DNA from: Brucella gallinifaecis
GTDB lineage: Bacteria; Pseudomonadota; Alphaproteobacteria; Rhizobiales; Rhizobiaceae
NCBI RefSeq assembly: GCF_006476605.1
Contig: NZ_ML636804.1
Coordinates: 62,001-126,000 of the forward strand
Reading direction: 5' to 3'
Length of the DNA: 64,000 bases
The notes under the pieces are model-generated. The model ran no database searches and was not told the DNA's origin. It saw only the letters and a list, made by a program, of their open reading frames with translations. Positions 19,137 to 27,011 of this stretch are shown here, in pieces. Each line of letters starts with the position of its first letter. The first letter of the stretch is position 1. The position numbers and the translations under genes are program-made.

Positions 19137-20966
19137 ATGGACACAAAATCCGAAACTGGCGCTTATCGCGTTCTCGCCCGCAAATATCGTCCGCAGAATT
19201 TCAATGATCTGATCGGCCAGGAGCCGATGGTCCGCACGCTGAAAAATGCATTCGAGACAGGCCGTATTGCGCAAGCCTGGATGCTGACCGGTGTGCGTGG
19301 TGTGGGCAAGACGACCACAGCGCGTATTCTCGCGCGTGCGCTCAATTACAAGACTGATTCTATTGATCAGCCGACCATTGATCTTTCCGTGATGGGTGAG
19401 CATTGTCAGGCAATCATGGAAGGCCGCCATGTCGATGTGATTGAAATGGATGCGGCTTCGCATACAGGTATCGATGATATTCGCGAAATCATCGAACAGG
19501 TGCGCTATCGTCCTGTGTCGGCGCGTTACAAAGTCTATATTATCGACGAAGTACACATGCTCTCCAATCAGGCTTTCAATGGCCTGTTGAAGACGCTGGA
19601 AGAGCCGCCGCCGCATGTGAAATTCATCTTTGCGACCACAGAAATCCGTAAAGTCCCGATCACGGTCTTGTCGCGCTGTCAGCGATTTGACCTGCGCCGT
19701 ATCGAATCGGGCACGCTGGCCGCACATCTGCGCCGCATCGCACAAGCAGAAGCAATCGAAGTCGATGATACTTCACTTGCGATGATTGCGCGTGCAGGCG
19801 AAGGCTCGGCACGCGATTCGCTGTCAATTTTTGATCAGGCGATTGCCCATGGCGCGGGGCATGTCTCGGCGGAAGCTGTGCGCTCTATGCTCGGTCTTGC
19901 TGATCGTGCGCGTATTATCGATCTGTTTGAAATGTTGATGCGCGGTGATGTGGCCGGTGCTTTGACCGAATTTCGGGCGCAATATGATGTTGGAGCCGAT
20001 CCATCGGTCGTGCTGACGGATCTGGCTGATTTCAATCATCTGGTCACACGTCTGCGGTTTACGCCCGATGTGGCGGACGATGTATCGCTCTCGGAAGACG
20101 AGCGCGTGCGTGGTCGCGATTTTTCGCAAAAACTCTCAGTGCGTGTGCTTTCACGCACTTGGCAGATGCTGCTCAAGGGCATTAACGAAGTGGATACCGC
20201 AACGCGGCCCGTACAGGCGGCGGAAATGCTGCTGATTCGTCTAGCCCATGCAGCCGATCTGCCAACGCTTGATGAAGCGCTGAAGGGGCTGGAAAATGGC
20301 TCTGTTTCTGCACCACGTCCGCAGCCTTCAGGAGGGGCGAGGCCGAATGGCGGCTCGCAGCCAGAAGCGCGTGGCCCAGAAACCAGTAGTAATGTTGATG
20401 CGGTTTCATCTTCGGTTGTGCCTGCATCAGGTGGTCCTGCAACGGCCATGCGTCTGGTGGAAACACAGCCGCAGCAGGTCCAGCCGGCTGTTGCGCAACC
20501 ATTCGTCGATAATACGCCGCAGCCTTCGGTTCCGATTAACAGCCTTGACGATATTGTGGCGCTGGCTGACAAATATCGCGACATGCAGTTCAAGATTCTG
20601 GTCAAGAACTGCGTGCGCCTTTCGTCGATTGCCGCCGGGCGGCTTGAAATTGGCCTGACCGATGATGCGCCTAAATCGCTGCCGAGCGATATTTCGCTGC
20701 GTTTGCACAACTGGACCGGCATTCGCTGGGTGGTGAGCGTTGCACGCGATGTTGCGGGGCAGACTGTTGCAGAAGTGGAAACCGAGCGTCGCGATAATCT
20801 TGTGACCGATGCGCGTGCTGATCCTGATGTTGCTGCAATTCTGGCAGCTTTTCCGGGTGCAAGGATTACCGATGTCCGCATTGCCGTTGCAGAACAGGGT
20901 GATGATGACGATATAGATCTTGATGTGGTTGAAGACGTGCCCGGTGCGCCTTCTGACGACGACTGA
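19137..20966 (+). CDS. dnaX: DNA polymerase III subunits tau/gamma
   Basis: Clamp-loader ATPase that also couples polymerases at the fork. The 609-residue product has Walker A GVRGVGKTTTARI near 51, DEVHML near 138 and sensor SRCQRF near 178. A Pro/Ser/Gln-rich linker runs about 385-460 and an acidic C-terminal tail ends DDDIDLDVVEDVPG. The zinc module usual in this domain is reduced: only GEHCQAIMEGRH keeps one Cys, a form I recall from Rhizobiales. No A-rich slippery heptamer for a gamma-producing frameshift was noticed. Start ATG at 19137 follows GAACGGAAGG. It leads a dnaX-ybaB unit. Confidence 0.95.
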   Translation: MDTKSETGAYRVLARKYRPQNFNDLIGQEPMVRTLKNAFETGRIAQAWMLTGVRGVGKTTTARILARALNYKTDSIDQPTIDLSVMGEHCQAIMEGRHVDVIEMDAASHTGIDDIREIIEQVRYRPVSARYKVYIIDEVHMLSNQAFNGLLKTLEEPPPHVKFIFATTEIRKVPITVLSRCQRFDLRRIESGTLAAHLRRIAQAEAIEVDDTSLAMIARAGEGSARDSLSIFDQAIAHGAGHVSAEAVRSMLGLADRARIIDLFEMLMRGDVAGALTEFRAQYDVGADPSVVLTDLADFNHLVTRLRFTPDVADDVSLSEDERVRGRDFSQKLSVRVLSRTWQMLLKGINEVDTATRPVQAAEMLLIRLAHAADLPTLDEALKGLENGSVSAPRPQPSGGARPNGGSQPEARGPETSSNVDAVSSSVVPASGGPATAMRLVETQPQQVQPAVAQPFVDNTPQPSVPINSLDDIVALADKYRDMQFKILVKNCVRLSSIAAGRLEIGLTDDAPKSLPSDISLRLHNWTGIRWVVSVARDVAGQTVAEVETERRDNLVTDARADPDVAAILAAFPGARITDVRIAVAEQGDDDDIDLDVVEDVPGAPSDDD

Positions 20967-20992
20967 GTTTTTACAGATAATGGAGTGAACCC

Positions 20993-21316
20993 ATGCGTGA
21001 CATGATGGGCATGATGAAACAGGCGAAAGAATTGCAGGCCAAGATGAAGGCCATGCAGGATGAGATCGCCAATCTGGAAGCAACTGCCTCTTCGGGTGGT
21101 GGTCTGGTAACAATCACGCTTTCGGGCAAGGGCACCTTGTCTTCGCTCAAGATCGACCCTTCGATGATGAAGGAAGAGGACACTGAAATCCTCGAAGACC
21201 TGATCATCGCAGCACATAACGATGCTAAAGCGAAGCTTGAAGCTGAAATGGCCGAAAAGACCCAGTCACTGACCGCTGGTCTGCCAATTCCTCCGGGGCT
21301 CAAGCTGCCATTCTAA
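20993..21316 (+). CDS. ybaB: YbaB/EbfC nucleoid-associated protein
   Basis: A small DNA-binding protein of 107 residues that forms a tweezer-like dimer. [20 protein letters not shown] at the start, the central [12 protein letters not shown] and KIDPSMM are family hallmarks. It follows dnaX by 26 bases, the near-universal dnaX-ybaB-recR order. A terminator separates it from recR here. Confidence 0.95.
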   Translation: MRDMMGMMKQAKELQAKMKAMQDEIANLEATASSGGGLVTITLSGKGTLSSLKIDPSMMKEEDTEILEDLIIAAHNDAKAKLEAEMAEKTQSLTAGLPIPPGLKLPF

Positions 21317-21326
21317 GACCATTCGG

Positions 21327-21350
21327 GGGAGCGCTTCAGCTCCCTTTTTT
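21327..21350 (+). terminator. Terminator between ybaB and recR
   Basis: Stem GGGAGC (21327-21332) with GCTCCC (21339-21344), 6-base loop, then six T at 21345-21350. It begins 10 bases after the ybaB stop, so recR expression depends on read-through or its own promoter. Confidence 0.8.
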
Positions 21351-21384
21351 ACCCCTTTATGATACCTCAACCTTTTATAGCAAA

Positions 21385-21990
21385 ATGTCCAAACGTATTG
21401 CCGGCCCTGAAATCGAACGTCTGATCCAGCTTCTGGCCCGCGTGCCGGGATTGGGGCCGCGTTCTGCGCGTCGTGCGGCGCTGCATCTGATCAAGAAGAA
21501 AGAGGCGCTGCTGGTGCCGCTTGGCGGCGCCATGCAGGAAGCGGCTGAAAAGGTGCGTATCTGCTCGTGCTGCGGCAATGTCGATACATCCGACCCCTGC
21601 ACGATCTGCACGGATGTGCGACGTGATCTGTCGATGCTGATTGTGGTCGAGGATGTGTCTGATCTTTGGGCGCTGGAACGTGCAGGCACCATGAATGTGC
21701 GCTATCATGTGCTGGGTGGTCGCCTGTCGCCGCTTGATGGCATTGGTCCGGATGATCTCAACATCAAAGGTCTGGTGGAGCGTGTGGCATCGGGTGAAAT
21801 CAGGGAAGTGATTCTCGCAGTCAATGCCACTGTCGAAGGGCAGACGACGGCGCATTATATCACCGATCAGCTGGCAAATTTTGAAGTCCGTGTCACCCGG
21901 CTTGCGCATGGCGTGCCGGTTGGCGGTGAGCTTGATTATCTTGATGAAGGAACGCTTGCGGCGGCTTTGCGCGCACGCACAGCACTCTGA
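21385..21990 (+). CDS. recR: Recombination protein RecR
   Basis: Partner of RecF and RecO in gap repair; forms a DNA-clamping ring. The product is 201 residues. A helix-hairpin-helix ([15 protein letters not shown]) is near 15-30, a four-Cys zinc motif CSCCGN...CTIC near 54-72, and a Toprim domain begins [13 protein letters not shown] near 85. [12 protein letters not shown] near 152 is a conserved Toprim segment. All key residues are present. Confidence 0.96.
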   Translation: MSKRIAGPEIERLIQLLARVPGLGPRSARRAALHLIKKKEALLVPLGGAMQEAAEKVRICSCCGNVDTSDPCTICTDVRRDLSMLIVVEDVSDLWALERAGTMNVRYHVLGGRLSPLDGIGPDDLNIKGLVERVASGEIREVILAVNATVEGQTTAHYITDQLANFEVRVTRLAHGVPVGGELDYLDEGTLAAALRARTAL

Positions 21991-22011
21991 TATTCAATTC
22001 GGGAGACATAT

Positions 22012-23268
22012 ATGAAGGCTGCATTCTGGAAACTAAGCCTGATGGCGGCTTTTTGTATCGCTGCATGCGCTGTCTCCCCATCTGTTGCCGCCCCTTCCAA
22101 AGCGCAGGTCGAAAGACAATATCGCAACTGGATTGAAAAAGACCTCTGGCCAGAGGCAAAAGCAGCAGGCGTTTCGCGTGCAATTTTTGATCAGGCTTTT
22201 GCAGGTGTCAGCATTAACTGGAAACTGCCTGATCTGGTCATTCCGGGCGAAAAGCCGACAACGCCGAAAGAGCAGAAGCAGGCCGAGTTTGGTGCTCCGG
22301 GCAAATATTTCAATCCGAAGACTATTGGTGGCGTCACCAATGGCGGCAAGGCGCGTCTTGGTCAGCATGCAAGCCTGCTCAAACGCATCGAGAAACAATA
22401 TGGCGTGCCGGGGCGTATTGTTGTTGCCATTTGGGGGCGTGAATCGGGCTTTGGCACCGTAAAAATTCCCTATAATGCTTTTGAAGTGCTTGGTACCAAG
22501 GCTTTCATGGCAACGCGCAAGGATATGTTCCGTAAAGAGCTGATTGCGGCCCTTCAGATCACGTCACGCGGTTACATTGCCAATGGCGCGATGAAAAGCT
22601 CGTGGGCGGGCGCTCTGGGTCAGCCGCAATTCATGCCGACTTCCTATCTCAAACATGCCGTTGATTTTGATGGTGATGGCAAACGTGACATCTGGAATTC
22701 GGTGCCCGATACACTGGCTTCAATTGCCAATTATCTTAAAATCCATGGCTGGCAGGCAGGGCGTGACTGGGGTTATGAGGTCAATGTGCCTCAGAATATT
22801 TCGTGCTCGCTGGAAGGGCCGGATCAGGGCAAGACATTTGCTGAATGGGCAAAGCTTGGCATCACCCGCACCAATGGCAAGGCATTTCCGGCCAATGAAA
22901 TGCGGGGCGAGGGCTTCTTGCTGATGCCCGCTGGCCGCTATGGCCCGGCCTTTATCGTGACGCCGAATTTCTACGTTATCAAAGATTACAATATGAGCGA
23001 TCTTTATGCGCTTTTCATTGGTCATGTTGGCGACCGTATTACCTATGGCGCGGGTGATTTTCAGACGCAATGGGGCAATGTCGGCACCATGTACCGTTCT
23101 GAAATTCTGGCGATGCAGAAACGCATGCAGGCGCAGGGCTATGATGTTGGCAAGGCCGATGGTCTGCCGGGTTTTAAAACCCGCCGTTCGATCGGTCTTT
23201 GGCAGTCAAAACATGGCATGGCGCCGACCTGCTTTACCCAGTCTGAACTGGTAAAATCCATTCGTTAA
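22012..23268 (+). CDS. Lytic murein transglycosylase B family with peptidoglycan-binding domain
   Basis: Periplasmic enzyme cleaving the MurNAc-GlcNAc bond to form 1,6-anhydro ends. The product is 418 residues. Signal peptide AAFCIAACAVSPSVAA ends near residue 25; no lipobox at the right position is obvious, so it is probably soluble. The catalytic Glu lies in WGRESGFG near 148. SSWAGALGQPQFMPTSY near 202 is the SLT_2 hallmark. DFDGDGKRDIW near 220 recalls the Ca-binding loop of MltB. A C-terminal PG_binding_1 domain (about 355-415) follows. It begins 22 bases after recR. Confidence 0.92.
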   Translation: MKAAFWKLSLMAAFCIAACAVSPSVAAPSKAQVERQYRNWIEKDLWPEAKAAGVSRAIFDQAFAGVSINWKLPDLVIPGEKPTTPKEQKQAEFGAPGKYFNPKTIGGVTNGGKARLGQHASLLKRIEKQYGVPGRIVVAIWGRESGFGTVKIPYNAFEVLGTKAFMATRKDMFRKELIAALQITSRGYIANGAMKSSWAGALGQPQFMPTSYLKHAVDFDGDGKRDIWNSVPDTLASIANYLKIHGWQAGRDWGYEVNVPQNISCSLEGPDQGKTFAEWAKLGITRTNGKAFPANEMRGEGFLLMPAGRYGPAFIVTPNFYVIKDYNMSDLYALFIGHVGDRITYGAGDFQTQWGNVGTMYRSEILAMQKRMQAQGYDVGKADGLPGFKTRRSIGLWQSKHGMAPTCFTQSELVKSIR

Positions 23269-23272
23269 AATA

Positions 23273-23303
23273 ATTTTCCGGGAGGCAAAAGCTCCCGGAA
23301 AAT
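23273..23303 (+). terminator. Terminator-like hairpin after the transglycosylase gene
   Basis: A 12-bp perfect stem, 23273-23284 with 23292-23303 (ATTTTCCGGGAG / CTCCCGGAAAAT), with loop GCAAAAG, four bases past the stop codon. It is followed by a weak CGTGTTT tail and then the MITE. Confidence 0.75.
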
Positions 23304-23309
23304 CGTGTT

Positions 23310-23578
23310 TAGGGTCAGGACCCATTAGTTTGATGAGAATGGCATCTGAAATGACCAGATTTGCAAGGAGAGACGTGAGGACCGGGGTGGTTCCCCCGGT
23401 TGAGCGGCTCGACGCAGCAGATCGCCAAGTCATTTCGATGTCCGAAGGATGTGGTCCATCCGCCCGCCTACTTCGTCGAAAAGTCTTGAAAATGAACCAC
23501 ATTTCCTTCGCCTTTTCTTCTCGTATCCGAACGGATGGCCTCACACCATTCCCGTCAAATTAATGGGTCCTGACCCTA
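23310..23578. mobile_element. MITE-like element, copy A
   Basis: A 269-bp unit bounded by TA. Its ends are inverted repeats of about 32 bp (29/32 matching) that start GGGTCAGGACCCATTA. An inner hairpin is at 23381-23400 (ACCGGGG / CCCCGGT). It has no transposase. It matches copy B (41700-41969) with about ten differences, about 96% by eye. TA at both ends fits TA target duplication, as made by IS630/Tc1-mariner-type transposases, so this is probably a non-autonomous derivative. The right TIR supplies the TAG stop of the downstream minus-strand gene. Confidence 0.88.
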
Positions 23579-24766
23579 AGCAGCCTTTGTCAGCATTCCG
23601 TGCGGGTCGAGAACAAATTTCTTCGCCACACCCTGATCAAAGCTTTCATAGCCCTGCGGCGCTTCTTCCAGCGAAATCACCTGCGCATTGACTATGTCTG
23701 CAATATTAAGACGTCCATGCAGAATGGCCTGCATGAGCTGGCGGTTATATTTAACCACTGGCGTCTGACCTGTATGGAAAGACTGCGCCTTTGCCCAGCC
23801 AAGGCCAAAACGCAGCGACAGACTTCCCTGCTTGGCGGCATTATCGACAGCGCCCGGATCTTCCGTCACATATAATCCCGGAATGCCGATGGAACCTGCC
23901 GGACGGGTGATTTCCATCATCTGGTTGAGAACAATGGCCGGTTGTTCGCCGCCACTATGCCCGCGGGCTTCAAAGCCGACTGCGTCAATGGCACTGTCCA
24001 CTTCATTGCTGCCCGTTACTTCCGCAATCATGTCGCCAAGGCGATCACTTGCGGAAAGATCGATCGGCTCAAAGCCAACTTTTCGTGCGTGGTCCAGACG
24101 TTCCTTGTTAAAGTCGCCAACCATGACGACCGCAGCACCCAGGATTCGCGCCGAGGCTGCGGCAGCAAGCCCGACGGGTCCGGCACCGGCTACATAGACA
24201 ATCGAGCCAACGCCAACACCTGCTTTCACCGCGCCATGAAAGCCGGTGGGCAGAATGTCGGAAAGCATGGTCAGGTCGCGGATTTTTTCAATCGCCTGTT
24301 CACGATCCGGGAATTTCAGCAGATTGAAGTCGGCATAAGGCACCATGACATAGCGGGCCTGTCCGCCAATCCAGCCGCCCATATCAACATAGCCATAAGC
24401 GCCGCCTGCACGGGACGGATTGACCGTGAGGCAAACGCCGGTATCCTGAGATTTGCAGCATCGGCAGCGCCCACAGGCAACGTTAAAGGGCACGGAAACG
24501 ATGTCGCCCACTTCGAGCATTTCGACATCGCTGCCTTTTTCAATCACTTCGCCGGTGATTTCATGACCAAGCACGAGGCCGGGCATGGCGGTCGTGCGGC
24601 CACGAACCATGTGCTGGTCGGAGCCGCAAATATTGGTTGTGATCACTTTCAAAATGACAGCATGATCGAGCTTGCGCCCATCAGGTGCGCTTAACACCGG
24701 ATCATCAATATCACGAACTTCGACTTTACCCGGGCGCATATAAACAACGCCTCTGTTCCTGCTCAT
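23576..24766 (-). CDS. fdhA: Glutathione-independent formaldehyde dehydrogenase
   Basis: Zinc- and NAD-dependent medium-chain dehydrogenase oxidising formaldehyde to formate. The product is 396 residues from the ATG at 24766, preceded by a strong GGAGGTAG; the frame extends to 24871 without support. NICGSDQHM near 45 carries the catalytic Cys, GHEITGEV near 66 the His, CGRCRCCKSQDTGVC near 98 the structural zinc, and GAGPVGLAAAASA near 180 the Rossmann motif. MVRGRTTAMPGLVLGHE is typical of the Pseudomonas putida FdhA group. Its TAG stop lies in the end of MITE copy A, so the last residues may have been altered by insertion. Confidence 0.92.
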   Translation of the reverse strand: MSRNRGVVYMRPGKVEVRDIDDPVLSAPDGRKLDHAVILKVITTNICGSDQHMVRGRTTAMPGLVLGHEITGEVIEKGSDVEMLEVGDIVSVPFNVACGRCRCCKSQDTGVCLTVNPSRAGGAYGYVDMGGWIGGQARYVMVPYADFNLLKFPDREQAIEKIRDLTMLSDILPTGFHGAVKAGVGVGSIVYVAGAGPVGLAAAASARILGAAVVMVGDFNKERLDHARKVGFEPIDLSASDRLGDMIAEVTGSNEVDSAIDAVGFEARGHSGGEQPAIVLNQMMEITRPAGSIGIPGLYVTEDPGAVDNAAKQGSLSLRFGLGWAKAQSFHTGQTPVVKYNRQLMQAILHGRLNIADIVNAQVISLEEAPQGYESFDQGVAKKFVLDPHGMLTKAA

Positions 24767-24789
24767 GTCTACCTCCTCCAGATCGACTG

Positions 24790-24811
24790 TGCGGATCGTT
24801 CCCGATCCGCA
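24790..24811. promoter_or_regulatory. Perfect inverted repeat upstream of fdhA
   Basis: TGCGGATCG (24790-24798) and CGATCCGCA (24803-24811) with a 4-base spacer, 24 bases upstream of the fdhA start. It lies in the 109-base gap after the LysR gene. It may be an operator, or an mRNA hairpin in the leader. Confidence 0.55.
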
Positions 24812-24875
24812 TATAGGGCCGGGATGTGCGGGATATACCCGTGTAACAAGCCTATCGTGATTATCGGTCAAAGAG

Positions 24876-25778
24876 TTATCCTGTGCGCGACATGTCCGGT
24901 TCTCTCATCAGCATATCAGTGAAAGATTTGAGCGCTTTTGTTTGATAGCGGTCATTGAGTGAAAGCATCAGAAACTGACGCTGGGGCAGGGAAAAATCGG
25001 CTTTTACCAATGTACCTGCCGCAAGATGGGGGGCTGCGACCAGTTCTGAAATTGCCGTGACATAATTTCCAGACAGCACAGCGGAACAGATCGCCTCGTT
25101 GGATGGAAGCTCAAGCGCGATGTCAAGACGTGCAGGATTGTAACCGGCTGCCCGTATCGCATCTTCAAACACGCTGCGGGTGCCAGATCCATGTTCGCGT
25201 AATATCCACTGGCTTTGATAGAGCGAATCCCATGTCAGTTTTCCGGCACTGCGCCATGCATGATCAGGCCTTGTGACAACGATAAGCTGATCCATGCCAA
25301 CCTTGCGAAGTGAGAGGGCAGGAGCCTGTACTGCGCCTTCAACAAGACCGATATCTGCCAAACCTTGTTGTGTGGCCTGTGTTACACTTTCGGTGTTTCC
25401 AAGCGTCAGTCGCACATCAATCATGGGATAGGTCGCATGAAACTGCGCCAGATAAGGGGGCAGCCAGTAGCTTGCGATGGTCTGGCTGGCATGAATGGCA
25501 AGCATGCCCCGTTTGCCGCCGCCAAGTTCCGATAGCATGCGTTCAGCGGAGTGAGCACGCGATACTGTTGCACGCGCTTCATCCAGAAACAGGTGGCCAT
25601 CGCCGGTCAGTTCGATGCGCCGCCCGATCCGGTTGAAAAGCAGCGCACCATAGCGGTCTTCAAGCGTGCGAATGGCCGAACTTACCGCCGACGGCGTGAG
25701 ATGCAGTGCTTCTGAAGCACGGGTCAGATGCTCACGCTCGGCCACTTCGATGAAAATACGCAGTTGTTCCAGTGTCAT
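24876..25778 (-). CDS. yeiE: LysR-family regulator, YeiE-like
   Basis: Transcription factor of about 300 residues. An N-terminal winged helix-turn-helix (MTLEQLRIFIEVAEREHLTR, then ALHLTPSAVSSAIRTLE) is followed by a LysR substrate-binding domain. It faces yeiH across about 100 bases. In E. coli the LysR regulator YeiE sits beside yeiH and responds to sulfite-related stress, so the same role is inferred here. The frame allows an ATG at 25790, but a 15-bp palindrome begins at that base, so 25778 is the better start. fdhA lies downstream on the same strand and could also be a target. Confidence 0.82.
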   Translation of the reverse strand: MTLEQLRIFIEVAEREHLTRASEALHLTPSAVSSAIRTLEDRYGALLFNRIGRRIELTGDGHLFLDEARATVSRAHSAERMLSELGGGKRGMLAIHASQTIASYWLPPYLAQFHATYPMIDVRLTLGNTESVTQATQQGLADIGLVEGAVQAPALSLRKVGMDQLIVVTRPDHAWRSAGKLTWDSLYQSQWILREHGSGTRSVFEDAIRAAGYNPARLDIALELPSNEAICSAVLSGNYVTAISELVAAPHLAAGTLVKADFSLPQRQFLMLSLNDRYQTKALKSFTDMLMREPDMSRTG

Positions 25779-25789
25779 AGCTACAATCA

Positions 25790-25804
25790 TTCGATTTTAT
25801 CGAA
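25790..25804. promoter_or_regulatory. Probable LysR operator
   Basis: Perfect palindrome TTCGAT-TTT-ATCGAA between the divergent lysR and yeiH genes. Its 15-bp length and position match the usual LysR-family recognition site (T-N11-A type), and it lies 11 bases from the LysR start, suggesting autoregulation. Confidence 0.75.
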
Positions 25805-25881
25805 CGAATTGTGCCATATTATGCGATGGAATGAACAGAAGAAATAGCGCATCTGATTGAAAAATATTTCTCAACCTATGA

Positions 25882-26913
25882 ATGCTGCTTGAAATGACCA
25901 CCGCAACCATTACCAAATTCCAGAATATTCTCCCCGGACTGGGCCTAAGTATCGCTGTTTCGGCTCTGGCCGTCGGCCTTGAAATGCTTGAGGCGCATTA
26001 CACAGGCAAAGCGTGGCTGGAGGCACTGGTTCTGGCAATCCTCATCGGGACAGCGGTGCGCACTCTTTTTCGTCCCGGAAAGCAATTTTCCAAAGGCATT
26101 AATTTTTCAGCAAAGCTTCTTCTGGAGATTGCCGTGGTACTGCTTGGCGCCTCGATCAGTGCGCGTGCAGTGATTGATGCCGGGCCGGGTCTTATATTGG
26201 GTATTGCCAGTGTGGTGGCGATTGCGATCATGCTCAGCTATGGCATGGGGCGGCTGTTGAAGCTGCCACATCGCATGGCTATTCTGGTTGCTTGCGGCAA
26301 TTCGATCTGCGGTAATTCTGCTATCGCCGCAACTGCCCCTGTTATTGGCGCTGATAGTGAAGATGTCGCCGCATCAATTGCTTTCACGGCCATTCTCGGG
26401 GTCGTGGTTGTGCTGTGCCTGCCGCTGCTGGTGCCTTTGCTGGGATTATCTTATACACAATATGGCGTATTGGCGGGGCTGACGGTCTATGCGGTGCCGC
26501 AGGTGCTGGCTGCAACCGCACCTGTTGCCATGATCAGTGTTCAGCTTGGCACGCTGGTCAAGCTCGTTCGGGTGCTGATGCTTGGGCCTGTTATTCTGGC
26601 GCTTTCTGTGCTGGCTGGTAACAAGGACGCTGAAGTGAAGCCGGGCCTGTTGCAACTGGTGCCATGGTTCATCATTGGCTTTCTGGGCATGATGGCATTG
26701 CGTTCGCTGGACCTGATCCCTGAAACTATTCTCCCCCTTATTGTGTCAGCATCTACAGCCCTCACGATTATTTCAATGGCAGCTTTGGGGCTTGGTGTGG
26801 ATGTGCGCTCTGTGGCCTCTGCTGGTGGACGTGTTACGCTCGCAGCAATCCTGTCTTTGCTTGCGCTGGGCGCGATCAGTCTCGGCCTCATTCATTTGCT
26901 TGGTGTGGTTTAA
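25882..26913 (+). CDS. yeiH: YeiH / UPF0324 family putative sulfate or sulfite exporter
   Basis: Inner-membrane protein of 343 residues with about ten hydrophobic segments. Family landmarks are VLAILIGTAVRTLF near 50, AVVLLGASISARAV near 87 and ACGNSICGNSAIAA near 139. The family's transport substrate is not settled; sulfate, sulfite or taurine-related compounds have been proposed. Start is uncertain: ATG at 25882 or 25894, neither with a clear ribosome-binding site. It is divergent from the YeiE-like regulator with a LysR operator between them. Confidence 0.88.
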   Translation: MLLEMTTATITKFQNILPGLGLSIAVSALAVGLEMLEAHYTGKAWLEALVLAILIGTAVRTLFRPGKQFSKGINFSAKLLLEIAVVLLGASISARAVIDAGPGLILGIASVVAIAIMLSYGMGRLLKLPHRMAILVACGNSICGNSAIAATAPVIGADSEDVAASIAFTAILGVVVVLCLPLLVPLLGLSYTQYGVLAGLTVYAVPQVLAATAPVAMISVQLGTLVKLVRVLMLGPVILALSVLAGNKDAEVKPGLLQLVPWFIIGFLGMMALRSLDLIPETILPLIVSASTALTIISMAALGLGVDVRSVASAGGRVTLAAILSLLALGAISLGLIHLLGVV

Positions 26914-26960
26914 CGCGTATCTTTTACGTAAAAAGTGGGAAATGAACTTTTGGATATGAA

Positions 26961-26990
26961 AAAGCCCGCCAGATGGCGGGCTTTCTCTTA
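26961..26990. terminator. Bidirectional terminator between yeiH and rpsA
   Basis: A 10-bp stem, AAAGCCCGCC (26961-26970) with GGCGGGCTTT (26975-26984), is T-rich on both strands and placed between convergent genes. Confidence 0.88.
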
Positions 26991-27011
26991 TTTGAATTGA
27001 AGCTTGAAAAC

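Noticed and set aside
19137-20966. Programmed frameshift in dnaX giving gamma
   Set aside because: No A-rich slippery heptamer followed by a stem was noticed; gamma production cannot be claimed.
20036-21217. Long minus-strand frame opposite dnaX
   Set aside because: It is antisense to dnaX and ybaB, whose identity is certain, and its Ser/Arg-rich sequence is what G+C-rich antisense frames give.
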